This document shows positions 44,747-53,229 of a stretch of DNA of 64,000 nucleotides, one piece after another. Every line of letters starts with the position of its first letter. The stretch's first letter is position 1. A program made the position numbers and the translations under genes. The stretch is from Bin34 sp965219935 (GTDB lineage Bacteria > Chloroflexota > Anaerolineae > Caldilineales > Caldilineaceae): assembly GCA_965219935.1 (NCBI GenBank), contig CBDCOU010000003.1, positions 3,472,001-3,536,000 on the forward strand. Reading direction: 5' to 3'. A model generated the notes under the pieces. It searched no databases. It saw only the letters and a list, made by a program, of their open reading frames with translations, and was not told the DNA's origin.

Positions 44747-46142
44747 GGGGACTTATCCGTGTCTCCAGACAGGCCCGTATACGCTCAATACCGGGAAGTG
44801 ATTCCTCGACGTGGGCCTGAGCCAAATTCGCGAGCATTGCGGATGCCACTTCCCGGTTGGGCCAGCCTAGCCGGGCAGGTCGGGTGTCCTCCGCGGGCAG
44901 GTAGGTCAGATAGCCGCTCTGCAGCATCAGGGACTTCAGGCTGCTTGACTTGTTGCTGAAGAGGTCCACATCCAACTCCACCTGACCCCGCAACAGACTG
45001 GAGTCCACTCGACCACCGTGCTGCCGCAGCCTGTCCACCAGGACTTTCGCCACTCCGGATTCCGACCAATGTGCAGGAAGTCCCAGCTCCTTGATCTCTT
45101 CCCGCAATTCGGGGACCATGAGGTCGGAGAGCGTCTTGCACAGGGACCAGGGATTGTAGACGGCCGTAGACCGGCCCCGTCTGTCAAACCGGTAGCCGTT
45201 GTAGTGGTCGCGCAAGGCCATCCGCAATGTGTCCGTTGACTGAACCAACCCCTCCGCCGCGGTTTCAATGAAGGTTGACAAGGGTGGTTGGTCAAGATCC
45301 TCTTCGGTGAAGCCGCATACACTGCCGAGATCCGGACGCCAAGTACAGTCCTCAAGATTGTTGAGGGCCGAGAACTGATCGCCGTACGCCCTGCGTGTGA
45401 TGCCGGTGATCAACACCTTGTGGAGCAGTCCTTCGTATTGCTTGAACACGCGATAGAAGTCGCGGAATAGATTGAGGTATGGTTCGATTTCAGCAGGATT
45501 GAGCCTGGCCAATGACAGCAACGGCGTGTCGTACTCGTCCACCAGCACCAGCGGATCATTGGAATTCCTCCGGAGCGACTGGATCAGCACAGCCAGCATG
45601 TTCTGGGGTGCATGCGGGTAACTCGTCGAGTCCAACAAGTACCGCAACTCAATACCGGGATCGTATCCCCTTTCATACCAGAGAAGCGCGTGTTCGGCGA
45701 TGTGCAACTTGAGGGACTGCTCCAGCTGCGCGACATCCCGGCCGGTCACATGGCTCATATCGAGCCGAATCACCGGACGCCTTGGCGAAATCGCGAACTC
45801 ATCCTCCCACACCAGACCCGCGAACAGCTGTTCGTCCGGAACCTTGGGCATAGGCCGCACCGGTTGTCCATCCGGACCACGCACAATGGGAAGGTGGCCT
45901 TGGTGCATGCACTCGATGGTCGAGAGCATCAGTGTCTTGCCGAAGCGGCGCGGCCGGGCCAGAAACAGAAACTTGCCGGTGTCGAGCAAGTGCCCCAGTT
46001 CCCGGGTCTTGTCCACGTAGGCGTATCCGTCGCGTCGCAAGTCCGCGTACTCCGAGATGCCGGGCAGCAGCACAGGCGCGGACACGGTTGACTTGCTATC
46101 CACGCGGGTACCGGGTTCGGAGTTGGATGCGGCCATGTTCAT
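44747..46142 (-). pseudogene. AAA-ATPase-like N-terminal half of a gene interrupted by the IS607-type element
   Basis: About 465 residues from the ATG at 46142 (or 46136) to the insertion point. The protein has LLPGISEYADLRRDGYAYVD and then the P-loop FLARPRRFGKTLMLST, Walker B-like PLVLVDEYDTPLL and GFTEEDL, the AAA-ATPase_like family normally fused to a C-terminal PD-(D/E)XK domain. After LETRIS the frame continues only a few codons into the element and stops at 44730. Family members are common, multi-copy genes in environmental bacteria with unproven roles, possibly in defence or mobility. The C-terminal half is at 42225-42663. Confidence 0.8.
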
Positions 46143-46376
46143 GCACTTGCGTCCGGTTGAGTGGCCTAGAAGAGACGCGCTTGTTCTTGGAGTGATTGTA
46201 GTCTGCCGGGTCCGGTACATGCAGGAGACATTCCCTCCGGCCGCAGTCGGAAGAATAGGGTCTGTGCGGAACGGTCGAGAACGGCAGGTTGATTGCATCT
46301 AAACTGGGTGGGCCGCAAGGCTACAGTGGCCGGTTCCGGGTTCAGCTTGTGGAGAACTCCCTTAGGGATGGCCTGA

Positions 46377-46835
46377 TGCCCCCATCCATGGTCGAACCCC
46401 TGGACATCCCGGGGAGCCGCGGGTCGACCGGTACTCAACTGCACAACCTGACGGACATCCTGGTGCTGTCCGTGCCGGGATCATCTGTGGAGCCGGCAGT
46501 TTCGTGGCCATCGCCCTCTTCGGCCAACTCCACGATGCCTGGCTGCTCACCTTCCTGGAGCTGCCGAACGGGATCCCCTCGCACAACACGCTGGGACGGG
46601 TCTTCGCGCGGCTGGATGCAACCGGGGTCGAAGGGGTTTCGGGACTGGGTGTAGGGCGTCTTCGCACTGACCGACAGGCAGGTCGTGCTCATCGAAGGCC
46701 CGCGCACGCGCGGGCCACGACGCCTATCACATGGCGGTCCCCAGCGCATCCCCCACAACCTTTTGCGCTTTTGCGGCAGGACCGCTCTCCAAGGAGGGTA
46801 TTGCCAACCAGCGGCTGGCGGCCGGCCTGGAATTA
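46377..46835 (+). pseudogene. Degraded ISAs1-family transposase, N-terminal part
   Basis: Family pieces occur in three frames: VEPLDIP, then QLHNLTDILVLSV in one frame, then VAIALFGQLHDAWLLTFLEL with PNGIPSHNTLGRVFARLDAT in another, and ALTDRQVVLIEG, where ISAs1 proteins have DGQVVAIDGKT, in a third. At least two frameshifts are needed, and the rest of the transposase (about 200 residues) is absent. No product is expected. The remaining parts of 46143-46958 show nothing else. Confidence 0.75.
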
Positions 46836-46958
46836 GGACAATCTGCGCCAGCTGGTCGGGATCAAGCCCACACCGCGAAGATGCAGTCGCTCTGGAAGGG
46901 CACCCCAGTGAACCGGAACATTCTGTCGGTTTGGGTACAGGCAGACTGTAGGCTGGAA

Positions 46959-47855
46959 TTACCCCTTGAGGCCAGTGAGGGAAATTCCTTCAATGAAACT
47001 GCGCTGGGCAAAGAAGAAGGCCAGGAAAACAGGCAAAGTAATCAGTGACGAAACAGCCATCAGCCAAGGATAAGCCAGTTTCGTGTTGCCAATCTCGTCC
47101 ACCGCCGACCGCAATCGCCCCACACCCAGCGTCAAGACCCATTTGTCCACTTGGTTTATGTAGATTAGGGGTCCCAGATAATCGTTCCAGGCATTCATGA
47201 AGGTGAAGAGGCCCACAACCGCCAAGGCAGCCTTGGACAGGGGCAGAATGATGCGCACGAAAATTCGCAACTCACTGGCGCCATCAATCCTGGCGGCATC
47301 CGAAAGCTCCAGCGGGAGCGCCAGGAAAAACTGGCGTAGCAGGAAGATGAAGAAGGCATTGCCGAAGAAGGCAGGCACCACCAAGGGATTGAATGTGTTA
47401 ATCCAGCCCAATGTCTTGAAAATCACGAACAGCGGTACGAGGCGCACCCAGTCCGGTACCATCATCGTGGCCAGCACGATGGCAAAGATCGCATTCCGGC
47501 CTTTCCAATCAATGCGAGCAAACGAATAGGCGACCAACGACGAAGACAGCACGGTCCCGATGGTGGCCGGGAGTGCATAGCGAACTACGGTGTTGAAGGT
47601 CCAGAGATTGAAGGTCTCGCTGTTCCACGCATTCCAGAAATTTTCCCAGAATTGGGGCCTGGGAAACCATATGGGGGGTACTACATAAACCTGGGCATCA
47701 TCCTTGACCGCCGAAGAGACCATCCAATAGAAAGGAAGCAGAAATGAGACTGCCAGAACAATCAAAACGACGTACTTGAGAATCTGGGCCAACAGATCCA
47801 GAACCCGCCCGTGCCAAGGTTGGGAATAATGGGTTACGGTCAACTGTGATGCCAT
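46959..47855 (-). CDS. Carbohydrate ABC importer permease (MalG-type)
   Basis: A 298-residue inner-membrane permease with about six helices. The EAA loop is SDAARIDGASELRIFVRIIL and the end is FFAQRSFIEGISLTGLKG, both typical of the sugar (CUT1) group. The periplasmic start region VSSAVKDDAQVYVVPPIWFP is also family-like. It is the last gene of the minus-strand operon, 13 nt after the MalF-type gene. Confidence 0.92.
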   Translation of the reverse strand: MASQLTVTHYSQPWHGRVLDLLAQILKYVVLIVLAVSFLLPFYWMVSSAVKDDAQVYVVPPIWFPRPQFWENFWNAWNSETFNLWTFNTVVRYALPATIGTVLSSSLVAYSFARIDWKGRNAIFAIVLATMMVPDWVRLVPLFVIFKTLGWINTFNPLVVPAFFGNAFFIFLLRQFFLALPLELSDAARIDGASELRIFVRIILPLSKAALAVVGLFTFMNAWNDYLGPLIYINQVDKWVLTLGVGRLRSAVDEIGNTKLAYPWLMAVSSLITLPVFLAFFFAQRSFIEGISLTGLKG

Positions 47856-47868
47856 GGTCTTGAACCGG

Positions 47869-48783
47869 TTAGCGTGTCGCGCCCGCGTAATACACGAAGC
47901 GGCCCGAGGTGCGGAAAATCAAATACGTAAACAAGAGAATGAGGACGAAGAGGACCCAAGCCAAGGCGGATGCCTTGCCCATGCGGAACCATTGGAACGC
48001 GTTCCGATAGAGATAGATGGCGTAAAACTCGGCAGACCGGCTAGGGCCGCCCTGGGTCATGATCCAAGGCAGGGTGAAATATTGGAACCCGCTGATGAAG
48101 CTCATGACCAGGTTGAAGAGGATTATCGGGCTGACCATCGGCACGGTGATGTTCCACATGCGACGGAAAGCGTTGGCACCGTCCACGGTGGCCGCTTCAT
48201 AGAGGGACCTGGGTACATCCTGCAGGGTCGCCAGGAAAATCACCATGGCCGCGCCCTGGCTCCACATGTGAATGACCACAAGTGACCATTTCATCAGATC
48301 GGGGCTGGAAATAAAAGGGATTGTCTTGAATCCCCAGGCCTGCAAAGTGGAGTTGATGGCTCCATATTGTACATTCAGCAGGAAGATCCAGACGAAAGCG
48401 GTCACGACCACGGGCACGATGGCGGGGAAAAAGAAGATGGCCCGGAAGAACGAACGGAATATGATTCGCGAGTTGAGTAGCAATGCCATCAGAAACGCGG
48501 ACAATACCCCCAGCGGGGAACTCAACAGGACCCACCACAACGTGTTGCCGGCCACAAGTCTGAAATCGGCATCGTCTGCAAAGGCAACGTAGTTCTGAAT
48601 CCCCAGCCATACCGGATCGCGGACCAGGTCGTAGCGGGTAAAGGAATAGTAGAGCGCCGATCCGATGGGGTAAAGGGTAAAGCCCAGGAACCCGATGATC
48701 CAAGGAGAGGCAAAAGCAAAACCCAACAGGAAGTTGCGCCACTCACGCGGTGTGGCTGGAAGCGCCCGTCGGAGTACAGTCAT
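47869..48783 (-). CDS. Carbohydrate ABC importer permease (MalF-type)
   Basis: A 304-residue inner-membrane permease starting at the ATG at 48783. The family signature is YEAATVDGANAFRRMWNITV (EAA loop), preceded by FFFPAIVPVVVTAFVWIFLL and followed by WIMTQGGPSRSAEFYAIYLY. It pairs with the MalG-type protein coded just downstream. It is separated from the upstream binding-protein gene by a 105-bp region containing a perfect 13-bp hairpin. Confidence 0.92.
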   Translation of the reverse strand: MTVLRRALPATPREWRNFLLGFAFASPWIIGFLGFTLYPIGSALYYSFTRYDLVRDPVWLGIQNYVAFADDADFRLVAGNTLWWVLLSSPLGVLSAFLMALLLNSRIIFRSFFRAIFFFPAIVPVVVTAFVWIFLLNVQYGAINSTLQAWGFKTIPFISSPDLMKWSLVVIHMWSQGAAMVIFLATLQDVPRSLYEAATVDGANAFRRMWNITVPMVSPIILFNLVMSFISGFQYFTLPWIMTQGGPSRSAEFYAIYLYRNAFQWFRMGKASALAWVLFVLILLFTYLIFRTSGRFVYYAGATR

Positions 48784-48814
48784 GAGTGTCTACGCTCCAA
48801 AAAGAATCCAAACA

Positions 48815-48849
48815 GGCCGGTCCCGGGCTTGGCGTACCCGGGACCGGCC
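48815..48849 (-). promoter_or_regulatory. Perfect 13-bp intercistronic hairpin after the binding-protein gene
   Basis: GGCCGGTCCCGGG (48815-48827), 9-nt loop, exact complement (48837-48849). In transcript order it follows the binding-protein stop and is followed by a U-rich run (GTTTGGATTCTTTTT), then the permease genes. It could be a partial terminator or a 3' stabiliser. Confidence 0.65.
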
Positions 48850-48888
48850 CGCTAAACAGTCAATCTGGATTTTGCCGTATCGGCGGAT

Positions 48889-50238
48889 TTAGGCGAAACC
48901 TGCCGCCTGATACTCCTTGGTGCAGAGTTCCTGCATCTGAGCCACCGCTTCGGCACCGCTGATTTCGTCTCTGTACACCGCTTCACGGAATTCGCCGTAT
49001 TTCACGCGTACAAAATCCTCAATCTCGCAGCGAATCTGCGGTCCCCAGTAATTGGCGTCCTGAACGGACTTGAAGATGAAATCCAGACCGGGGAACAAAT
49101 CGCTGGGCGCATTGTCGAAATAGGGTCTGTAGGAAGGCAGCCAGCCGATGTTGTGGAAAATCTGGTCACACCAGTAGTCACTCTGGAGCCATTCCGCCAC
49201 AGGCCAGGCCTCGTCCTTGTACGTTCCGTCCCTGAACATCTGGACCATATGGCCGCCGCCCTGCTGGAGCTTCACACCCCGGCGCCTTTCCGGGACCGGG
49301 GTCCAGGACACCCGCAGTTGTTCTGCCACATCCGGCACTTCGTTGAAAGTTTCGCCCGACATCCAATACCCTTCGATGATGCAGGCTTGGACTTCGGCAT
49401 TGAAGGATCCGCCCCAAGTGCCTTGACCCTCTACGGCCCGCATGCCCACGAGGTTGTCGGGGCCGATGATCCGAATGAATTCCCCCATGACTTCCAGACC
49501 TTCCGCGAATTCTTCATTGTCCAGGTTGAATTCCTTCGTGTCTTCGTCAAAATAGTGAAAACCAAACGAGTCCGAGATGCAGAAACCATCGTTGCCTGGA
49601 CCGACTCCCCCTTCTGCGTCATAGGGATCGAGCCCGATCTGCAACAGGTTGTTGTTCTCGTCGAATTGCGTCAAGGCGTTGTGCCAGACCAAAGCCTCGT
49701 CCCAAGTCACCGGAGGCGCGTCGGGGTCCAAACCCGCTTCGGCCACCATGCCTGCATTGTAGAAGAATCCGCGCCGCACAAAACCTTCGATTGCGGGTAC
49801 GCCCTTTTGAACTCCATCGTAATGGGTCTGTTGCCAATTGGTTTCAATGAAGTCTTCTTCTTTGATCACAGAACTGGCAGCGACGTAATCCGTCAATTCG
49901 ACAACCACGTCACGGGCCATGAAATCCAGGTAGTAGCCGAGAGCACCGATATCCGGGGGGGTTCCGCCAGCCACGGCTGCCAGACGCGCTTCATTGGCGA
50001 CGCCGGTGCGGAATTCCAAGGTATTGTCTCCCATGAAATCCGGCAAATTCGGATCAGCCATGATCTGATCGGCAATGCGGCCGGGTTGGTTCCAGAAAAT
50101 CCAGAATTGGACCGTCACACCCTCTTCCTCGGCTGCTGCCTGGTCCGCGGTACCAGGGACGCAGGCGGCGAGTGCGGTCAGTCCAGCGGTCGTGCCCGCA
50201 AGGTTGAGGAAACCTCTCCGTGTAAGTTTGGATGTCAT
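48889..50238 (-). CDS. Extracellular sugar-binding lipoprotein (family 1), Tat-type signal
   Basis: A 449-residue protein. The ATG at 50238 is chosen because GGAGG lies 9 nt upstream and the protein begins TSKLTRRGFLNLAGTTAGL, a twin-arginine signal ending in LTALAAC. The mature part has TVQFWIFWNQPGR and later DGTYKDEAWPVAEWLQSDYW, usual for ABC sugar-binding proteins. It is the first gene of the minus-strand operon with two permeases; the ATPase is missing. Ligand unknown. Confidence 0.92.
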   Translation of the reverse strand: MTSKLTRRGFLNLAGTTAGLTALAACVPGTADQAAAEEEGVTVQFWIFWNQPGRIADQIMADPNLPDFMGDNTLEFRTGVANEARLAAVAGGTPPDIGALGYYLDFMARDVVVELTDYVAASSVIKEEDFIETNWQQTHYDGVQKGVPAIEGFVRRGFFYNAGMVAEAGLDPDAPPVTWDEALVWHNALTQFDENNNLLQIGLDPYDAEGGVGPGNDGFCISDSFGFHYFDEDTKEFNLDNEEFAEGLEVMGEFIRIIGPDNLVGMRAVEGQGTWGGSFNAEVQACIIEGYWMSGETFNEVPDVAEQLRVSWTPVPERRRGVKLQQGGGHMVQMFRDGTYKDEAWPVAEWLQSDYWCDQIFHNIGWLPSYRPYFDNAPSDLFPGLDFIFKSVQDANYWGPQIRCEIEDFVRVKYGEFREAVYRDEISGAEAVAQMQELCTKEYQAAGFA

Positions 50239-50390
50239 CGTGATTGCCTCCAGACATGTATGACAAAGTTGACAAAATTGTTCAATGGGCCACCCGAAAC
50301 GTTGTTGCTGGACAATGTGCAACGACGCATTCGGCTCTCATGACCTGACTTTGACTGTATTCGGTTGTCGTGTTGTCGTGAAACACACTG

Positions 50391-50410
50391 TAGCAGGCTG
50401 CTGAGTTGCG
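50391..50410. repeat. IS end motif (TAGCAGGCTGCTGA)
   Basis: Shares its core with 38077-38096 and the minus strand at 22231-22250. It borders the 3' end of an IS110-like relic and lies about 150 bp upstream of the binding-protein start. Confidence 0.4.
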
Positions 50411-50412
50411 TG

Positions 50413-51060
50413 TCAAACCTCGGCAGCGGCGGGCACGCGGTTCGGCTTCCAGGGAAACTGGTCTCGGATTACCGCGTTCAGGATGAGGAGAAGCTTATGC
50501 ATGGCGGCTATGAGTGCCACCCTCCTGGGCTTGCCGCACCGGCACAAACGGTTGTGGAAGGCATGGATGGCGGAGTTATGGCGGAAGGCGTTTACGGTGG
50601 CCATGTAGGGGCGAAATCCTCGTTGCTGATGGCCGCCCTGGTTCAGGGGTGTCTGCCGACCGGAGCGGCCGCCATGTGGCCTTTGAGATACCCCAGCTCT
50701 GGCAGTTCGACGATGAGCATCCAGGCCGCTACGAGGCCAACCCCGGGCACGCGTTGCAGCAGCTCGGCCTGGCCACGCCAAGTTGGATGGTTGCGCAGCC
50801 GGTCCTGGCGTTTCCGGTTCAAGGGTTCCAGTTCGGATTCAGCCGGTCCCGGATGGGCCCGAACGCGATGCTGCATGGCGGTGGATACGCTGTCTAGGCG
50901 AGTTTCGTCCTGGATGCACATGGCGATCAGCTGGTGTCGGCGCACCACGAGTGTACGCGGGGCCGGCAGCGGCATCCGGCAGGGGCCGTCCAGGCGGGAT
51001 CCGGTATGTCGGCTTGCCATCCTGCTGCCGGACGGCCGCCAAACCCGCTGTGATGCCGGT
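50413..51060 (-). pseudogene. IS110-family transposase relic
   Basis: The minus strand codes LVVRRHQLIAMCIQDETRLD, then AELLQRVPGVGLVAAWMLIV and ELPELG in one frame, and YMATVNAFRHNSAIHAFHNR, then RVALIAAMHKLLLILNAVIR with DQFPWKPN in another. These are the helix-hairpin-helix and transposase_20 parts of IS110. A frameshift near 50700 separates them, and the N-terminal DEDD catalytic domain is missing or unrecognisable. No product is expected. Confidence 0.8.
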
Positions 51061-51190
51061 CCGGGCGGCGATTTCCGTGGTTGCCCTCGGACAGGTACCA
51101 TGGAGCAATGGCGCGGCTTTGCGTAGGCACACAAGGCCTAACTGCCTATCCTGTCGGTTTGTTTTGTCTCGACTGCATTGTTGGTCCTGC

Positions 51191-51706
51191 ATGGTCATCA
51201 AGGAACTGGCTGCCGGCAACGGCACCATCGGCGTCACAACCTGTCCCGGGATCCTGGCCACGCCGGGCGATACCCGGTCGCCGGCGGACCGCCTGGTGAC
51301 GGATCTGCAGGATCTGCTGGACTGGGGCACGACCGCGTTGGTGACCCTGCTGGAGGACGTGGAGTTCGAAATCCTGAACGTGCAGGATCTGGGCAGCACG
51401 GCCATGGCCGTGGGCATGACTTGGATTCATCTCCCGATCGCGGACCACACCGTGCCGGGGGAATGGTTTGAGAACCTCTGGCCGCCCTACAGCACGGTGT
51501 TGTGCGGGATGCTGGCCGAGGGCAAGAAAGTAACCATCCACAGCCGGTCCGGATACGAGCGCAACGGCATGGTAGCCGCGCGGCTGCTCATTGAAGCCGG
51601 ACTGTCCGCCGACGAGGCTCTGGCGCAGGCCCGGACCCTCGCCGCCGATATCCTGCTGGACGAAGTCAGGGTCAGCTGGGTGCTGAAGGGCCAGTCCCAC
51701 TCGTAG
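51191..51706 (+). CDS. Dual-specificity phosphatase-like protein with Cys-to-Ser active site
   Basis: A 171-residue protein with the CDKN3-like phosphatase pattern: PADRLVTDLQDLLDWGTTAL and VTLLEDVEFEIL, then WIHLPIADHTVP (Asp at the general-acid position) and the P-loop region VTIHSRSGYERNGMVAARLL. The family P-loop is HCxxGxxRT. Here H117 and R124 are kept, but the nucleophile is Ser (S118, codon AGC, one base from TGC) and the final Thr is Asn. A Cys-to-Ser change abolishes normal phosphatase chemistry yet often preserves substrate binding. The gene otherwise looks undamaged, so it may be a pseudophosphatase. It has no signal peptide. Confidence 0.7.
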   Translation: MVIKELAAGNGTIGVTTCPGILATPGDTRSPADRLVTDLQDLLDWGTTALVTLLEDVEFEILNVQDLGSTAMAVGMTWIHLPIADHTVPGEWFENLWPPYSTVLCGMLAEGKKVTIHSRSGYERNGMVAARLLIEAGLSADEALAQARTLAADILLDEVRVSWVLKGQSHS

Positions 51707-51812
51707 TAGGACGGAATTGGGCTCTCGCCGACCGCGGCCGCTGATTGGTCGGGCGGAACCGGAGACAGCGGCATAGCCGCGTGCGGTACGATGGGCATAC
51801 GGCATTCGGGCC

Positions 51813-52439
51813 GTGTCCATTCGTGTTCACAGAAGACAGAAGTTGGCCTGGATAAGACAGATCCCCTACGAGGAGTCCACGGGGCTGCTGCGGCGGATCT
51901 ACGACGAGGCCCTGGGCCGGGCAGGCCGCATCTGGAAGATTGTCAAGGTTGGCAGTCTGCGGCCCCGTACGCTGCAGGCGGCCATGCAGTTCTATCAGGA
52001 GTCGATGCACGGGCCCTCGGACCTTACGCGTGTCCAGCGGGAAATGCTGGCCACGGTGGTGTCGGCCGAACTGGCCTGCCCCTACTGAACACAGGCCCAT
52101 GCCCACGATCTCCGTGCAGAGATCGCCGAAACACTACAGGGTTCGCCGGTGGATGCCGATGGTTTCCTGCACGGGCTTGTGCATGATTGGCGGACCGCCG
52201 ATCTGTCCGAGGCGGATCGGGGCTTGTGTGCGTTCGCAGCCAAGCTAACCCATACCCAGCACGATATGACGGCGGATGACCTGGAGACCTTGCGTCGCCT
52301 CGGCTTCAGCGAGGAGGCTGTCATGGACGCGGTCCAGATTATTGCCTTCTTCAACTACATTACGCGCGTGGCCGATGCGCTGGGCTTGGAGCCGGAAGAA
52401 TTCCTGGAGACGGAGTGGGGCCGTCGGTCGGCTGGTTGA
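51813..52439 (+). CDS. Probable AhpD-like/carboxymuconolactone decarboxylase-family selenoprotein (CxxU)
   Basis: Read through an in-frame TGA at 52086-52088, the frame gives a 208-residue peroxidase-related protein. It starts at GTG 51813, or TTG 51843, which gives the family-like AWIRQIPYEESTG. The active-site region reads ELACPY-U92-TQAHAHDL. AhpD uses Glu, Cys, Cys and His spaced E-x11-C-x2-C-x3-H. Here E77, C89, U92 and H96 have exactly these spacings, so Sec would replace the second, attacking or resolving, Cys. After the TGA 117 codons stay open and still look like the family (AADDLETLRRLGFSEEAVMD-type helices, AFFNYITRVADALGL). A SECIS-like hairpin follows the TGA. Such enzymes reduce peroxides. 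Confidence 0.75.
52106..52125 (+). promoter_or_regulatory. Candidate bacterial SECIS element
   Basis: A perfect 7-bp stem CGATCTC (52106-52112) and GAGATCG (52119-52125) closes a 6-nt loop CGTGCA. The loop begins 24 nt after the TGA, inside the 16-37 nt range usual for bacterial SECIS hairpins, and has G as its second base. Function needs SelB and tRNA-Sec coded elsewhere. Confidence 0.55.
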
Positions 52440-52486
52440 ATTCGGTTTTTGTTCCCAAAGTGGAACCATTTTCTGAGGTTGGAACC

Positions 52487-52873
52487 ATGAACAAAGTGGC
52501 CGGCATAATTCTCACCATCTTGGTATCCATACAGATGGTGTTGGCCTTGTTTCTGGTTGGCGTAGCCAATTTTGCCGATGGTGGTACCTGGTGGGAACGG
52601 GGATTTCTCTCCGTCCTGCACCCGTTGGCGGTGGCGCTTCTGTTGGCGGCATTGCTGGCCGGGCACCGCGGCTCACCCCGACTGTCGCGGACGGCCATTG
52701 GTGTTCTGGGTTTGCATGTCGCCGGGGCCGTCGGCATATCCATTGCCATTCTGACGGGGTTGTCGAAGGGAGACTGGTTCCTGAGTTTGATTCTGGCCAT
52801 CGTTCCGGTTGCCGGTTTGGCTTATCTGTTGACAGCCCGCGCGCCGGAAGTGGAGGCAGTCGTTTCCGGGTAA
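52487..52873 (+). CDS. Small four-helix membrane protein, unknown
   Basis: A 128-residue protein starting at the ATG at 52487 (NKVAGIILTILVSIQMVLAL), with GAGG about 10 nt upstream. Four hydrophobic segments can be seen: residues 3-25, 40-60, 72-92 and 100-120, with a short charged end (ARAPEVEAVVSG). No family was recognised. It begins 47 nt after the selenoprotein-like gene on the same strand and could be co-transcribed. Confidence 0.6.
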   Translation: MNKVAGIILTILVSIQMVLALFLVGVANFADGGTWWERGFLSVLHPLAVALLLAALLAGHRGSPRLSRTAIGVLGLHVAGAVGISIAILTGLSKGDWFLSLILAIVPVAGLAYLLTARAPEVEAVVSG

Positions 52874-53229
52874 CGGTGGCCCGGGCCTGCATATCAAGGG
52901 AATGCCGCCACCCCTACTGGTGTCTGGACAGGGAGGTATACGCAACCGCTCAGGTCCCAGGGTGTTGTCTCTGGTGCCAAGCCAGTAGAGAGCCTGACTT
53001 CCTGCGACTGGTCCGCGTGCTGTTGGCCCTGTACCGCGGGCGATCGGGATATTGCGTTTGTGCAGTGCGATTATGCTGGCCGTATTGCCGGTCTTGAAGA
53101 CTTGGGGAAGGAATTCCATTCCCGCCAACCAGAAACTGTTGACAAGCAATACAACCCCGTCCCTCGTCAGGCTGCAGATGCCCGGTGGGGAGAGCTGGAC
53201 ACATCACAAATTCAAGGAGCAGGACGCGC
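52874..53229. other. Intergenic, nothing recognised
   Basis: About 355 bp before the epimerase gene. A TTGACA occurs at 53139-53144 but no matching -10 box was found at normal spacing. Confidence 0.35.

Noticed and set aside
50783..51190. N-terminal extension of the phosphatase-like protein
   Set aside because: The region is antisense to an IS110 relic and has no phosphatase sequence; the ATG at 51191 begins family similarity.
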